A DNA stretch of 64,000 nt from Ruegeria sp. A3M17 (GCF_003318255.1 NZ_QOCF01000031.1:178206-242205), one strand, 5' to 3'. Shown: positions 1-8,956, numbered from the stretch's first letter. The notes: generated by a model not told the origin, from the letters alone. Program-made: numbers and translations.

Positions 1-2056
1 CGTTTGATAGATCCATTTGCCCGCTGACGTCGAAATGAGCGCCTCCGTATTCAAACTTCAGAGGTCCAGCCTTAAGCTCGTTTTTGTTGAGTGTCAGTTC
101 GCTCTGCAAACTGCTGATGCCCTTGGCACCCTCTATGTGCCGAAGGTCAACGTCGACATCTATATCCACACCGGACAAGAGAATTGAACGCCCGATAGGT
201 TTAAGTGTTACATCTCTTAACGCACCTTGGTCGCCCTCGTCTTCTTGCTTAGATTCTTGCTCCTCCGGCTCTGGACCGCCTATTTTCCGCAACTGTGCAG
301 CGGCCTGAACGATAGTTCGAATCTGATCTATCTTTATCAGGTCACTCTCAATGGAACCCTGCAACACCGGGTCACTTGTTGCATCATCTAGATCGGCCAA
401 AATCTGCAAGACAGAGTCGGCGACCACAACATTGGCACTAACGTTCCAATCGGTGCCTTCGCTAACGAGGTCGATTTCAAGGCGAGCCTGCCCGGTTTCC
501 ACGCGTTCAAGCGATAGTGCCTCCAAAAGGTCCGCTCCGGATGGGACTGCGACATCAATTGCCAAATCCAGGTCCTCGAATTTGAGTACATTCTTAACAT
601 TGCCATGCACCTCAAGGTTCCAGACTTCCGTTTCGCTTGTCTTTCCATCCAAATTCGTCAGCGAAAGCTGATCTATATCGCCGTTCAAATGGAAGTCACC
701 GGAAAACCTGCCAAACTGGTCGTCTGGTCCCAACAATTCTGGCGAGATCAAACTGCTTGCCGGAATATCCATTAGGCCTTCAGCTGATATGCCTTGCAAT
801 TGCAGCGCGTCATCGACCGAACCGTTCAAAATGATAAACGGATCGGCAGGGTTACCAATTCGCAGGTTGATGCTTCCGACCCTTAAGGCACCTTCTGGAG
901 TTCTGGAAAGCTCGGAGAACTTTATCGGGGGCGGGCCTTCGCCGGACGTGTCCAGCGTGAATCCGTTGGTCTTAATAACCATTTGTCGCTGCGGAACCTG
1001 CCCGGGCACGCTGTCGATAACCATGTCGACCGCGATAAGTTTTAGATCATATCGCGATGCGGCGGGGGCTGGTTCAGCATCTTCGGGGTACAACCTAATG
1101 CGGGTTGTCAGTGATACGTCTTCCGGGTTTCCCAATTCTCCGATCTGTCCCGACAGCGAAAGGCTTTGTCCGTCATCTAATTCAGCCAATACAGATAGGT
1201 CGTCAATCCGTGCTACGCCGTCGACTGATTTGAATGTTGCACCAATACTTCCAGAACCTTCCAAAACCCGGTTAAGCTTCAGGATATCGAGAAGCTGACC
1301 AAGTTCGGCAATCTCTACGGTCGTTGTCACTTGCAGACCGTTTACTTTGGTGGTTTCCTCGGCGACAAAAGCAATCTGTTCAAAGTTCACCGCCACTTTA
1401 AACGGGTCTTCCGCGGGAAATGTCGCGTTCAGATCAAACTTCTCTCCGTTTAGCGAACCGGCCCCAACTGCGGTCGCAACATCTGTTTCCGCATCGCGCT
1501 TTAAAAGCAACTCAGGAAGCTTCAGATCCAGTTCAAGCCCGTTAAGATCACTCTGATAAAGAACGGTGATATCGGTCAGGTCGATTTCGTGGTCCGTTAG
1601 AATTCCGGCTACAGGCATGTTTGCAGGTTCAGTAGGTTTCCCGGCTTCGACTTCCGTATAGGAAATGGACTTCCAGTTTCCGACGCCGTCTTTGTCTGTG
1701 ATTAGGTTCAGGTGAACGCCCGAGAGCGAAAGACCACTCAGCGACAGTTTACTGTTCCAAAGGTCGCGCGCGGAAACTTCAAACTCAATCTCATCGATTG
1801 CTGCCAGGTTCACATCAACATTCTGGGAACCCGGTAGTACCAGCCCTGCCGCTGATACCTGCAATTGCCGACCAAGACCCAGACGCACTTCATCTTCAAT
1901 TCTAACCTCCTGACCAAGTTTTTTGGAGATCAGGTTTTCGACGAAAGTAGTCCTGACCGAGGAAAACAACGCAGAAGACAGGAAAAGCCAAGCTGCTAAC
2001 ACAGCGACAAACGCGACAGCGCAACAAATCAAAATACCTTTTGTAGCGTATCGCAC
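1..2056 (-). CDS. AsmA-family protein, 3' end outside window
   Basis: A continuous minus-strand frame of 685 codons runs from a GTG at 2056 to the window edge without a stop. The GTG follows a TAGGAG ribosome binding site by about seven bases. The product starts with a short basic N-terminus and one hydrophobic helix (about residues 6-30), then long beta-rich repeats with many 'L.LSGLSLSG'-like strands, as in AsmA/YhdP-type proteins. These are anchored in the inner membrane, span the periplasm and are linked to outer-membrane lipid traffic. There is no ATG near the start, so the gene is easily missed. The family call rests on overall character (N-terminal anchor, repetitive amphipathic strands, length); the C-terminal half is not visible. 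Confidence 0.72.
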   Translation of the reverse strand, partial: MRYATKGILICCAVAFVAVLAAWLFLSSALFSSVRTTFVENLISKKLGQEVRIEDEVRLGLGRQLQVSAAGLVLPGSQNVDVNLAAIDEIEFEVSARDLWNSKLSLSGLSLSGVHLNLITDKDGVGNWKSISYTEVEAGKPTEPANMPVAGILTDHEIDLTDITVLYQSDLNGLELDLKLPELLLKRDAETDVATAVGAGSLNGEKFDLNATFPAEDPFKVAVNFEQIAFVAEETTKVNGLQVTTTVEIAELGQLLDILKLNRVLEGSGSIGATFKSVDGVARIDDLSVLAELDDGQSLSLSGQIGELGNPEDVSLTTRIRLYPEDAEPAPAASRYDLKLIAVDMVIDSVPGQVPQRQMVIKTNGFTLDTSGEGPPPIKFSELSRTPEGALRVGSINLRIGNPADPFIILNGSVDDALQLQGISAEGLMDIPASSLISPELLGPDDQFGRFSGDFHLNGDIDQLSLTNLDGKTSETEVWNLEVHGNVKNVLKFEDLDLAIDVAVPSGADLLEALSLERVETGQARLEIDLVSEGTDWNVSANVVVADSVLQILADLDDATSDPVLQGSIESDLIKIDQIRTIVQAAAQLRKIGGPEPEEQESKQEDEGDQGALRDVTLKPIGRSILLSGVDIDVDVDLRHIEGAKGISSLQSELTLNKNELKAGPLKFEYGGAHFDVSGQMDLSN

Positions 2057-2421
2057 GTTCTTCTCCTAAAATTCCGATTCATCCAATGGGCAGCCTAGAC
2101 CATTTAATCATTAAGTTAATGGAATATATGGTCGGTAACTGTTCTGAACTCTGAATGATCTTGACCGTATAGCCGGTATTCTCAACGATTTGCTCGAACC
2201 GCTAAGAAGCGGGTAAACGACAAACGTTCGGCTAGTGCTGCACGCCCGGTTTCTAAACAGCTGGCTTGAAATAAGTTTTACTAGCGAAAACGGATGCGCT
2301 GCATGAGCTTTGACCATGGCGGCACGACGTAAGCTTCAACCGACAGGCAGCCAAGTGCCTCCGATTTTCCATATTTATCTTATTACTGCTATGTGTGAAT
2401 TCATCAAACGATGAGGACATA
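2057..2421. other. intergenic region, nothing coding recognised
   Basis: This 365-base gap separates the diverging AsmA-like gene and the K+ channel gene. It contains AT-rich stretches suited to divergent promoters. Short minus-strand frames here have no family resemblance and no convincing ribosome binding site. I see no repeat or RNA gene. Confidence 0.4.
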
Positions 2422-2748
2422 ATGAATTCACTAACCAGAATAACACGTGGGATAGGCGTCGCTTTCAAGGACGGTAGAGTGAAAGGCATTCTTGCCTTCA
2501 CAGTTGGAATGATTTTATGGGCCTCGGTCTTTTATCACTTTGTCGAAGGTTGGAGCTGGCTCGACTCAATCTACTTTTCTGTCGTGACCATTTCGACCGT
2601 GGGGTTTGGTGACTTTTCACCCGAAACCGCGGCAGGGAAGATCTTTACGATGGTATACATTATTGTAGGTCTCGGTGTCTTCGTGACTGCAGCAACCACA
2701 GTGGCGGACACAATCTTGTCCCAGGACGACAAAAAAGCGGACAAGTAG
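2422..2748 (+). CDS. two-helix potassium channel subunit
   Basis: A 108-residue membrane protein with the KcsA-like layout: helix 1 (about 22-39), a pore loop with the K+ selectivity filter TVGFGD (59-64), and helix 2 (about 73-94), then a short charged tail. It should form a tetrameric K+-selective pore in the inner membrane. There is no RCK/TrkA-N or cyclic-nucleotide domain, so gating must lie in the pore or a partner. I chose the ATG at 2422 because GAGG sits six bases upstream; a GTG at 2395 would add nine residues but has no site. It stands 176 bases before the AI-2E operon. Function is well supported by the filter; physiological role is unknown. Confidence 0.85.
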   Translation: MNSLTRITRGIGVAFKDGRVKGILAFTVGMILWASVFYHFVEGWSWLDSIYFSVVTISTVGFGDFSPETAAGKIFTMVYIIVGLGVFVTAATTVADTILSQDDKKADK

Positions 2749-2924
2749 ATTATCCCAATTTGGCCAAATCGAGTTCATGCCCAGGCATTGGTTTGACTGG
2801 GCACCTCAAGCCGTGGCCCGGATTCATTTGTGTCTTCAAGCTGATAGATGATCACTAAAATTCAAAAAAATATACATATTATGTTTTTTGAGTGTAACAT
2901 TCGAAAAACAAATGGAGGGATGGA

Positions 2925-4004
2925 ATGGAAAAGACACAGGACGCGAAGATTGTCGATCTAGCGATACGATTGCTCTTTCTCGGGCTATTCCTCTACAGCG
3001 CCCTGGTCATGGTGGCACCGCTTGCAAGTGTGGTTATCTGGGCAACGATCCTCTGTGTGGCGCTTTACCCGGCATTTGATTGGCTTCAGTCCAAGCTGGG
3101 AGGTCGGAAAAAGCTTGCCACGACGATCTTGGTTTTGCTGGGCCTTACTCTGACCCTCGGACCAGTCGCAACTGCGGTGTCTGGTGCCGCAGAACTTGGG
3201 TCTGAATTCGCGGAACAAGCAGACAAGGGTGATTTGAAAGTCCCACCTGCGCCCGAGGGCCTCAAGGAATTGCCCTTGGTTGGAGACAAAATTTCCGATG
3301 TCTGGGGAATGTTTGAGCGCAATCTTGACGGCGCGCTTGCAAAATATGGCGCGCAAATCCTTGAGATCACCAAGTCGCTGTTCGGAAAGGTGTTGGGCAT
3401 TGGTATCGGGCTTCTAGGCTTAGCCTTGTCCGTGTTGATTATGGGGGCGTTGTTCAGTCCCGGGCCAAATTTGGTTCAGGGCCTTCAGCGCTTTGCCAAC
3501 CGTGTCTTCGCACCGCGCGGCAGTGAATTCATAACACTGGCAGGCGCAACGATTCGGAACGTGACAAAAGGCGTGATTGGTGTAGCAGCCATTCAGGCGG
3601 TCTTCGTTTGGATATTGTTGGCTTTGTTTGGGATTTCTTCGGCCGCCACGCTGGCATTTGTCTGCCTGATACTCTCGATTATCCAAATCGGGCCCGGATT
3701 GGTTCTTATACCGGTTATTATCTACGCATGGAGCTCCATGTCCGGCGGAACTGCTTTGATCTTCACCATATTGGCCGTTCCAGTCATGATAATGGACAGT
3801 TTCCTAAGACCCGTGTTCATCTCAAAAGGCCTCGAGACTCCTATGTTGGTCATCCTCATCGGTGTTCTCGGAGGTATGATGGCGTACGGTTTAATCGGCG
3901 TCTTTATGGGGCCGGTTCTCTTCGCTGTCTTCTATGAGCTATTCAAAGTGTGGATTGATACCTCGCCCGAAGCCGAGGACGTTGCTGAAGGTGCGGCGAA
4001 ATGA
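2925..4004 (+). CDS. AI-2E family transporter (TqsA/PerM-like)
   Basis: A 359-residue polytopic inner-membrane protein with the AI-2E transporter layout: two N-terminal helices (about 10-55), a further helix (about 60-85), a soluble middle (about 85-145), and a C-terminal block of hydrophobic helices with a conserved proline-rich turn (LRPVFISKGLETP). Family members export quorum signals or act in other efflux and Na+/H+ exchange; the substrate cannot be read from sequence. A GGAGGG site lies six bases before the ATG. The stop overlaps the start of the HlyD gene (ATGA), so the two are translationally coupled and form an operon with the DUF2955 gene. Confidence 0.85.
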   Translation: MEKTQDAKIVDLAIRLLFLGLFLYSALVMVAPLASVVIWATILCVALYPAFDWLQSKLGGRKKLATTILVLLGLTLTLGPVATAVSGAAELGSEFAEQADKGDLKVPPAPEGLKELPLVGDKISDVWGMFERNLDGALAKYGAQILEITKSLFGKVLGIGIGLLGLALSVLIMGALFSPGPNLVQGLQRFANRVFAPRGSEFITLAGATIRNVTKGVIGVAAIQAVFVWILLALFGISSAATLAFVCLILSIIQIGPGLVLIPVIIYAWSSMSGGTALIFTILAVPVMIMDSFLRPVFISKGLETPMLVILIGVLGGMMAYGLIGVFMGPVLFAVFYELFKVWIDTSPEAEDVAEGAAK

Positions 4005-5065
4005 GGAAGACGATATGGACAACCTTGGCCGTCATTCTGATTTTTCTTGTCTGGTACCTAGTCGCTGATCGAAAAACACCGTTTACCGGAAACGCCAGGG
4101 TGAAAGCCGTAGCGACCCAGATCGTTCCGCAGGTGACCGGCACTGTGACAGAAGTCTTGGTCGAAAACGGTCAGATTGTCTCGGCCGGAGATGTCCTCAT
4201 TAGGATCGACTCCCGACCCTACGAAATTCAGCGCGACAAAGCGGAAGCTGACCTTGAAGAAGCCACTCAAGAAGTGGGCGCATCTTCGGCAGAGGTAAGA
4301 GCGGCACAGGCCAAACTAGCAAGGGCGCAGAGCGATCTGGATACGATGCGCATCCAAACGGAACGCGTATTTGCGCTCGAAAAGAAAGGGCTGATTGCCG
4401 TCTCAAAGGCTGATGACGCACGAGGGCAATTGGCAGAGTCTGAGGCAAACTATGAGAATGCAAAAGCGGATCTGGAAAAAGCAAAGCAGAGGCTTGGTGA
4501 AGATGGGATTGAAAACCCGAAAATTCAGCGCGCGTTGGCGGCCTTGGCGGATGCAGAACTGAACCTTGAATGGACTGAACTGCGTGCTCCGGCGACAGGT
4601 GTGATCTCTAATCTGTTGATAGCCCCTGGAACGTATGCGCGATCCGGTCAGGATCTGTTGACATTTCTGGACGCAACTGACGTCTGGATCGAGGCGTATT
4701 TTACAGAGAACAACCTGGGAAGGGCTTCAATAGGGTCTCCGGTTGATGTGGTGTTGGATATGCATCCAGGTAAGATTGTTCCGGGCGTCATTGAGAGCTT
4801 TAGTGCTGCTGTTTCTTCGAGTGGCGGTGATGAGCCAGGGCAACTTGCAAGTCCGCCCAGCACCAAAGGTTTCTTGCGGGAGCCGGAAAGGTTCCCAGTC
4901 AGGATCGTATTGCCAGGCTATGAAGCTGGAAGCACCGAAGACGATCTTCGCTTTCAGCTGAACGGGCAGGCCGATGTGATCATGTATCTAAGCGACAACT
5001 CGTTGCTGAACCTCGTAGGCCGCACCTACATCCGCGTGGTTTCAATTCTGTCCTATGCGTACTGA
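4001..5065 (+). CDS. HlyD-family membrane fusion protein
   Basis: A 354-residue periplasmic adaptor of the HlyD/EmrA/AaeA type. It has an N-terminal signal anchor (about 5-22), the first half of a biotinyl-lipoyl domain (about 40-70, 'VPQVTGTVTEVLVENGQIV'), a long charged coiled coil (about 75-165), the second lipoyl half ('LRAPATGVISNLLIAPGTYA'), then a beta-barrel domain. It should bridge an inner-membrane pump to an outer-membrane channel. Here the pump is probably the next gene (DUF2955), whose start overlaps this stop by 11 bases, and/or the AI-2E protein before it. No TolC-like gene is in the window. Confidence 0.88.
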   Translation: MRKTIWTTLAVILIFLVWYLVADRKTPFTGNARVKAVATQIVPQVTGTVTEVLVENGQIVSAGDVLIRIDSRPYEIQRDKAEADLEEATQEVGASSAEVRAAQAKLARAQSDLDTMRIQTERVFALEKKGLIAVSKADDARGQLAESEANYENAKADLEKAKQRLGEDGIENPKIQRALAALADAELNLEWTELRAPATGVISNLLIAPGTYARSGQDLLTFLDATDVWIEAYFTENNLGRASIGSPVDVVLDMHPGKIVPGVIESFSAAVSSSGGDEPGQLASPPSTKGFLREPERFPVRIVLPGYEAGSTEDDLRFQLNGQADVIMYLSDNSLLNLVGRTYIRVVSILSYAY

Positions 5066-6065
5066 GGACCAACGCTCTGTCGCCCGGCTTGCGGTGGGTG
5101 TCACCGGCGTCTTTTCCTTGGGCTTGTTTCTTGGGTGGCCACTCGCCGTCGTTGGGGCGGTGTTCGCCGCCCTTTTTCTGCAAGCACCTGCCGCATTGCC
5201 TTTGGCAGCATTTGGTAAGCTGTTTGTCTTCTCAATTGGATTGATGTTCATTTCGTTTCTGGTGTCGTCAATCTTCTCACCATATCCTCTTGTTTTTCTC
5301 ATTCTAGTGGCCATTGGAATAATCCTGTCTTTCATGTGGTCGGTTTCTGGCGCCGGAGTTTTACCCGGAGTTATAGCTCTAATGGGGGCATTGATGATCC
5401 CGAACCTAGTTCTGCAGTCACAAGATCTGGCTTTGGTGCTCGTGTATTGGATACCGTTGAACCTGCTGTTTGCAGGCTTCGTATCGACGCTGATGTTCGT
5501 GTTGATACCCGCTGAACCTCAAACGGCGGCTCACAAAAAAGCTGCCTCGCAGACGAGTTTCGACCCACATCGCCGAATAGTCAGGATGTCTCTTGTCACA
5601 GTGCCTTTTGCTATGGCGTTTTTTGTTTCCGGCGCGTCTGCAATGCTTGTTCTGTTCTTTGTCGCGCTGCTCAGCCAACAACTTGCGGCAATGCCTACTG
5701 CAGGCAAAACAGTTGCAAAAGCTATGCTGACGGCAAACCTTCTTGGGGCGGCAGTATCCATCATTTGTTATGAAATAAACGTAATAGCTCCGGTTATTCT
5801 CACCCCCATTTTGCTGTGTTTTTTCTTTTGTTTGACACTCGGAGCACTTGGAAAATCTCAAGTTCCGCTCGCCGCCGCCGCCGGCTCCGCTATTACAACG
5901 GCTCTGATTGTATACGGCGGGTCGGTTGCACCTTTTTCAGACGAGGCTGACGTCAAGAGCATCACTCGAGTTTTGCAAGTTGCCAGCGCCGCCTTCTTTG
6001 TAATCATCGCATATGTCGTGGTGGATGAATTCTGGCCGGAAAAAGAGCGCCAGGCGACTCAATGA
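5055..6065 (+). CDS. DUF2955 / FUSC-like membrane protein, probable efflux pump subunit
   Basis: A 336-residue polytopic membrane protein: two clusters of hydrophobic helices (about 10-160 and 175-320) split by a short hydrophilic stretch around residues 155-175. That twofold arrangement is typical of DUF2955 proteins, which resemble the N-terminal part of AaeB/YccS aromatic-acid exporters and are usually encoded beside a HlyD adaptor, as here. It lacks the large cytoplasmic domain of full AaeB. Start overlaps the HlyD gene; the exported compound is not predictable. It is the last gene of the 2925-6065 operon. Confidence 0.75.
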   Translation: MRTEDQRSVARLAVGVTGVFSLGLFLGWPLAVVGAVFAALFLQAPAALPLAAFGKLFVFSIGLMFISFLVSSIFSPYPLVFLILVAIGIILSFMWSVSGAGVLPGVIALMGALMIPNLVLQSQDLALVLVYWIPLNLLFAGFVSTLMFVLIPAEPQTAAHKKAASQTSFDPHRRIVRMSLVTVPFAMAFFVSGASAMLVLFFVALLSQQLAAMPTAGKTVAKAMLTANLLGAAVSIICYEINVIAPVILTPILLCFFFCLTLGALGKSQVPLAAAAGSAITTALIVYGGSVAPFSDEADVKSITRVLQVASAAFFVIIAYVVVDEFWPEKERQATQ

Positions 6066-6552
6066 AGCTAGTTGCGACAAAGCTTGGCGCTGAAACCAGC
6101 AGAGTTCCCAGTTTGACCGATTTTCGCAACCACCGCACGAATTGCAGCGCCATAACAATCCGCGAACATCGCTGAAGCGGTTTTATGTGAAGCGATCTCT
6201 GGTTGAGTGCTCGGCTCATCTGCGGGCCAAACGCACCATCACGTCAATCCGCCTGATTGCGGCCATTGATCCTGCGTGCGGAGAAAGTTCTCAATGAGCC
6301 CAATTTGACCAATGCTGCGTTGTGCTTGTATGGCTGCTTTACTTGTTTTGTTGCATCACGGTACAAGTCCTGAGTTGGTCGAAGATACCTCTATGCACGG
6401 TTGTCAGCCGGTATCCACCTTCTAGAACTGCACTACGAAAAAAGCACCCGGCCAACACTACATGGCTAGGTGCAGAGTTATCAGGCCCACTGAAAACCTG
6501 ATGGGGAGGAAAAGGTAGCACGGTAGTTCGCACTTCCCGCTGTTAGTTCAAC
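6066..6552. other. 487-base intergenic region, no gene recognised
   Basis: The gap lies between two convergent genes (DUF2955 protein and ABC permease). Neither strand shows a frame with a family resemblance. The stretch around 6335-6360 vaguely recalls ends of IS elements but no inverted-repeat partner was found. It may be decayed sequence; a substrate-binding protein gene would be expected here if the neighbouring permease belonged to a complete transporter, and none is present. Confidence 0.4.
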
Positions 6553-7437
6553 CTACCTCCGACCAGCAACAATCCGGTCAAGGATCAGAGCGCAGAACAA
6601 GATCGCGAGACCTGCGAGGATACCTTGACCTGCGGCGGCATACTGCAGCGCTTCCAGGACATCTTCACCCAGTCCCTTTGCGCCAATCAGCGAAGCCACA
6701 ACGACCATGGCCAGGGACAGAAGGATGGTCTGATTGACGCCCGCCATAATCGTCTTGTGCGCCAGTGGTAGATCCACTCGCCACAGGAGGTACCGCGGAG
6801 TCGCACCAAAGGCGAGCGCGGCCTCACGCACGGTCTCCGGCACCTGCTGCAGTCCCAGCACGGTAAAGCGGATCACCGGCGGGCTGCCGAAGATCATGGT
6901 GGCGACAACGCCCGCGGGCTTGCCCGAGCCGATGAAGGCCACCACGGGGATCAGATAGACAAACGATGGCATCGACTGCATGAAGTCCAAGATCGGACGC
7001 ACGATTGAGAACATTTTAGGCCGTCTTGCACAATAGATGCCAAGAGGAATGCCCAAAGTGATCGAAATCAGCGCTGCAGCTCCCAGAAGTGCAATGGTGG
7101 TCATTGCCTTCTCCCAGAAGTCTAAGAGACCCAAGTAGGCCAGCGCCGCCCCGGTAAAAATCGCTACCCGTGCACCTGCCGACAGATAAGCCAGCATCAC
7201 AATGACCAGTGCAACAACTGGCCAGGGAGTGTCGACAAGCACCACTTCGATCCAATCGAGCAATGTGCGCATGCCGAAGGTCAACGCGTCAAAGAAGCCG
7301 CGCCCTGAGGTTTTGGTCCAATCAAACCCCGCCTGCACCCCGTCCCCAACGTTCAGTCGCCACTCGCGATTGGTGGGGAACGCATTGAGCAGGGAAAACG
7401 CATCTGGCATGGCAAATTTCAGCGTTGACAGCACCAC
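6553..7437 (-). CDS. glycine betaine/proline-type ABC transporter permease, orphan
   Basis: A 294-residue ProW/OpuAB-type permease. It has several N-terminal helices, then the binding-protein-dependent transport domain (about 105-285) with the EAA loop 'REAALAFGATPRYLLWRVDLPLA' region that docks the ATPase, and the family-typical 'GLGEDVLEALQYA' segment. It should take up betaine or a similar compatible solute. No ATPase or binding-protein gene flanks it on either side, so it works with distant partners or is a leftover of a broken operon. The GTG at 7437 has no clear ribosome binding site; an ATG at 7410 is the alternative. Confidence 0.82.
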   Translation of the reverse strand: MVLSTLKFAMPDAFSLLNAFPTNREWRLNVGDGVQAGFDWTKTSGRGFFDALTFGMRTLLDWIEVVLVDTPWPVVALVIVMLAYLSAGARVAIFTGAALAYLGLLDFWEKAMTTIALLGAAALISITLGIPLGIYCARRPKMFSIVRPILDFMQSMPSFVYLIPVVAFIGSGKPAGVVATMIFGSPPVIRFTVLGLQQVPETVREAALAFGATPRYLLWRVDLPLAHKTIMAGVNQTILLSLAMVVVASLIGAKGLGEDVLEALQYAAAGQGILAGLAILFCALILDRIVAGRR

Positions 7438-7590
7438 GACAACCGCGCTCAGCCCGAGTCAAAGCTCGAAAGCTATTTAGACTTCGCGCACGACACAGGA
7501 CAATTCTAGCAGGATGAGGATTTTGCCACGCGACCAAACGAGGGTTTGAAACAGAAACGATAAAACCTGTTGTGGCGTTTGTTCCGCCGT

Positions 7591-8214
7591 TTAGAACAAC
7601 TGCTTCTCTTTCGCCAGTAGCGCGGCTTGCGTTCGATTGGAAACGCCCAGTTTTGCCAGCACGTTTTTTACATGCAGCTTTACCGTAACCTCTTGGATTC
7701 CTAAATTTCGGGCAATTTCCTTGTTGGAAAGGCCGATGCAGAGCTGTTCCAGCGTCTGCATCTCCCGGCCAGACAGGGTGGCAAAAACGCCAGATGACTC
7801 CACTGGCTCATCTGCCTGTCCGAAATCAAAGGGAAAATACCGTTCGCCTGACAGTACAAACTTGATGGCGTTGACCAGCGACACGGCTTTCAACGACTTG
7901 GGAATAAACCCGTTTGCACCGTTCTCCATTGCCTTGTTGGCAACCTCCCGGTTAGCGACACCTGACATCAGTGCAACCTTAGTCGCAGGAAAGGCCTGAC
8001 GGGCGCGATTGAGGCCATTCAAGCCGTCCATTCCCGGCATGTGATAATCGAGGATCAGCAGATCGATGGCATCCAGACCGCCCATCAATTCCAACGCTTC
8101 TTCCAAATTGGCAGCGGTTTGAACTTTGAAGTCGTCTACGGTTTCCAGATAGGCCGCGATTGTGTCGCGGACCAGATCATGGTCGTCAGCTAAGAGGATA
8201 TTAGGCATGTCCAC
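7591..8214 (-). CDS. LuxR-type two-component response regulator
   Basis: A 207-residue NarL/FixJ-class regulator. The receiver domain (about 4-120) has the acidic pair D10/D11, phosphoacceptor D56 in LLILDYHMPGMDG, and the conserved lysine K106. A LuxR helix-turn-helix follows (about 142-205, 'LSGREMQTLEQLCIGLSNK' to 'LGVSNRTQAAL'). It is a cytoplasmic transcription factor. No sensor kinase is adjacent. The GTG at 8214 and the ATG at 8208 are both placed behind AAGGAC. A perfect inverted repeat lies 55 bases upstream and could be its own target. Downstream is the orphan permease, 150 bases away in the same direction. Confidence 0.9.
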   Translation of the reverse strand: MDMPNILLADDHDLVRDTIAAYLETVDDFKVQTAANLEEALELMGGLDAIDLLILDYHMPGMDGLNGLNRARQAFPATKVALMSGVANREVANKAMENGANGFIPKSLKAVSLVNAIKFVLSGERYFPFDFGQADEPVESSGVFATLSGREMQTLEQLCIGLSNKEIARNLGIQEVTVKLHVKNVLAKLGVSNRTQAALLAKEKQLF

Positions 8215-8268
8215 AGTGTCCTTACGCTGAACGCATTCACAACCAAAAATCAGGCCAAAACATGACAG

Positions 8269-8288
8269 AACTATACTTTGGTATAGTT
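8269..8288. promoter_or_regulatory. perfect inverted repeat, candidate operator
   Basis: Arms AACTATAC and GTATAGTT are perfectly complementary around a TTTG centre. The site sits between the divergent response regulator gene (start 8214) and the plus-strand frame at 8363. It is AT-rich and lacks a following T-run, so it reads as a protein-binding site, not a terminator. Binding by the neighbouring LuxR-type regulator is inference only. Confidence 0.5.
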
Positions 8289-8362
8289 GCCTATGCCAAT
8301 GCTCTGATGACCGTGGGGGACCAATAGTTATAACCCAGTTTACCTGACCCGGAGTCTATTCA

Positions 8363-8477
8363 ATGGCACAAAAACACTACTCGCGGATTTACGTCGTGCT
8401 GTTCATGCTATTGCTGAGTTTAATCACTCAGGCCACAGCTCGGGCAGAGATGACGTTGGAAGTAACAACATCAGGCT
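8363..8477 (+). pseudogene. 5' fragment of a secreted-protein gene (signal peptide only)
   Basis: The frame opens with ATG at 8363 and encodes a textbook signal peptide: basic N-terminus, hydrophobic core (VVLFMLLLSLITQA) and an ARA cleavage site near residue 29, then about ten mature residues. After that the sequence changes into the restriction endonuclease fragment in a different frame, and the original frame runs on meaninglessly to a stop at 8569. I read this as the surviving 5' end of an exported protein gene cut at a recombination junction near 8466-8478. The parent family cannot be told. Confidence 0.55.
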
Positions 8478-8798
8478 CTACACGCATCAGTGAGTTGCAA
8501 GCTGACTATCCGTTCCGACCGCGTTCAGAACACACGTTCAGAGGCCCTGAACCTCGTGCGGAATCGTAAGGGTCGTCTTCCGCACATCGCTGCGATCACG
8601 GCCGAACCCGTGCCATCAAGAATTGCTGCCATCGCGTTAGGTACGGGGGACATCGATTGCGTCTATCACTTTGCGCTGAACGAGTTGGTTGAGGTCCTTC
8701 GTGATCAAGAACGTGAAACGCTCGAACTAGTGGAAACAATGATCGACGGTAAACGTCTCAGGGACATATCTGACCTACCACTCGATCTCGTAGTTTGA
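8478..8798 (+). pseudogene. 3' remnant of an NgoMIV-type type II restriction endonuclease
   Basis: The frame encodes the C-terminal third of an NgoMIV-like endonuclease (recognition of GCCGGC in the known enzyme). It begins at 'LHASVSCK' and ends 'RDISDLPLDLVV'. The retained active-site residues are the S-C-K triad and a glutamate 14 residues after the lysine, the same spacing as K187 and E201 of NgoMIV as I recall it. Everything before, including the catalytic aspartate, is missing; a TAA lies in frame at 8463. A GTG at 8490 could start a 102-residue peptide, but it would be inactive. No cognate methyltransferase is nearby. Fossil of a lost restriction-modification system. Confidence 0.8.
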
Positions 8799-8956
8799 CG
8801 TCTGTTGTAGGCAATTAAAACCTAAACTGAATGACTTCGACACTTCGCCTCGTCACCAATGTCCGCTTCAGGGAAAGTTGAGTTGCAGCGTGCGATTTTT
8901 CAACCAAAGTCTGATTAGTGCCGATGGCTGCGTTAAATCCCGTGAAGGCTCCGAAG

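Noticed and set aside
2104..2119. Clustered TTAA motifs suggesting a CtrA site
   Set aside because: The spacing is 3, 8 and 1 bases, not the 7 required for a CtrA site.
6330..6360. Possible end of an IS element
   Set aside because: No matching inverted repeat, target duplication or transposase remnant was found nearby.
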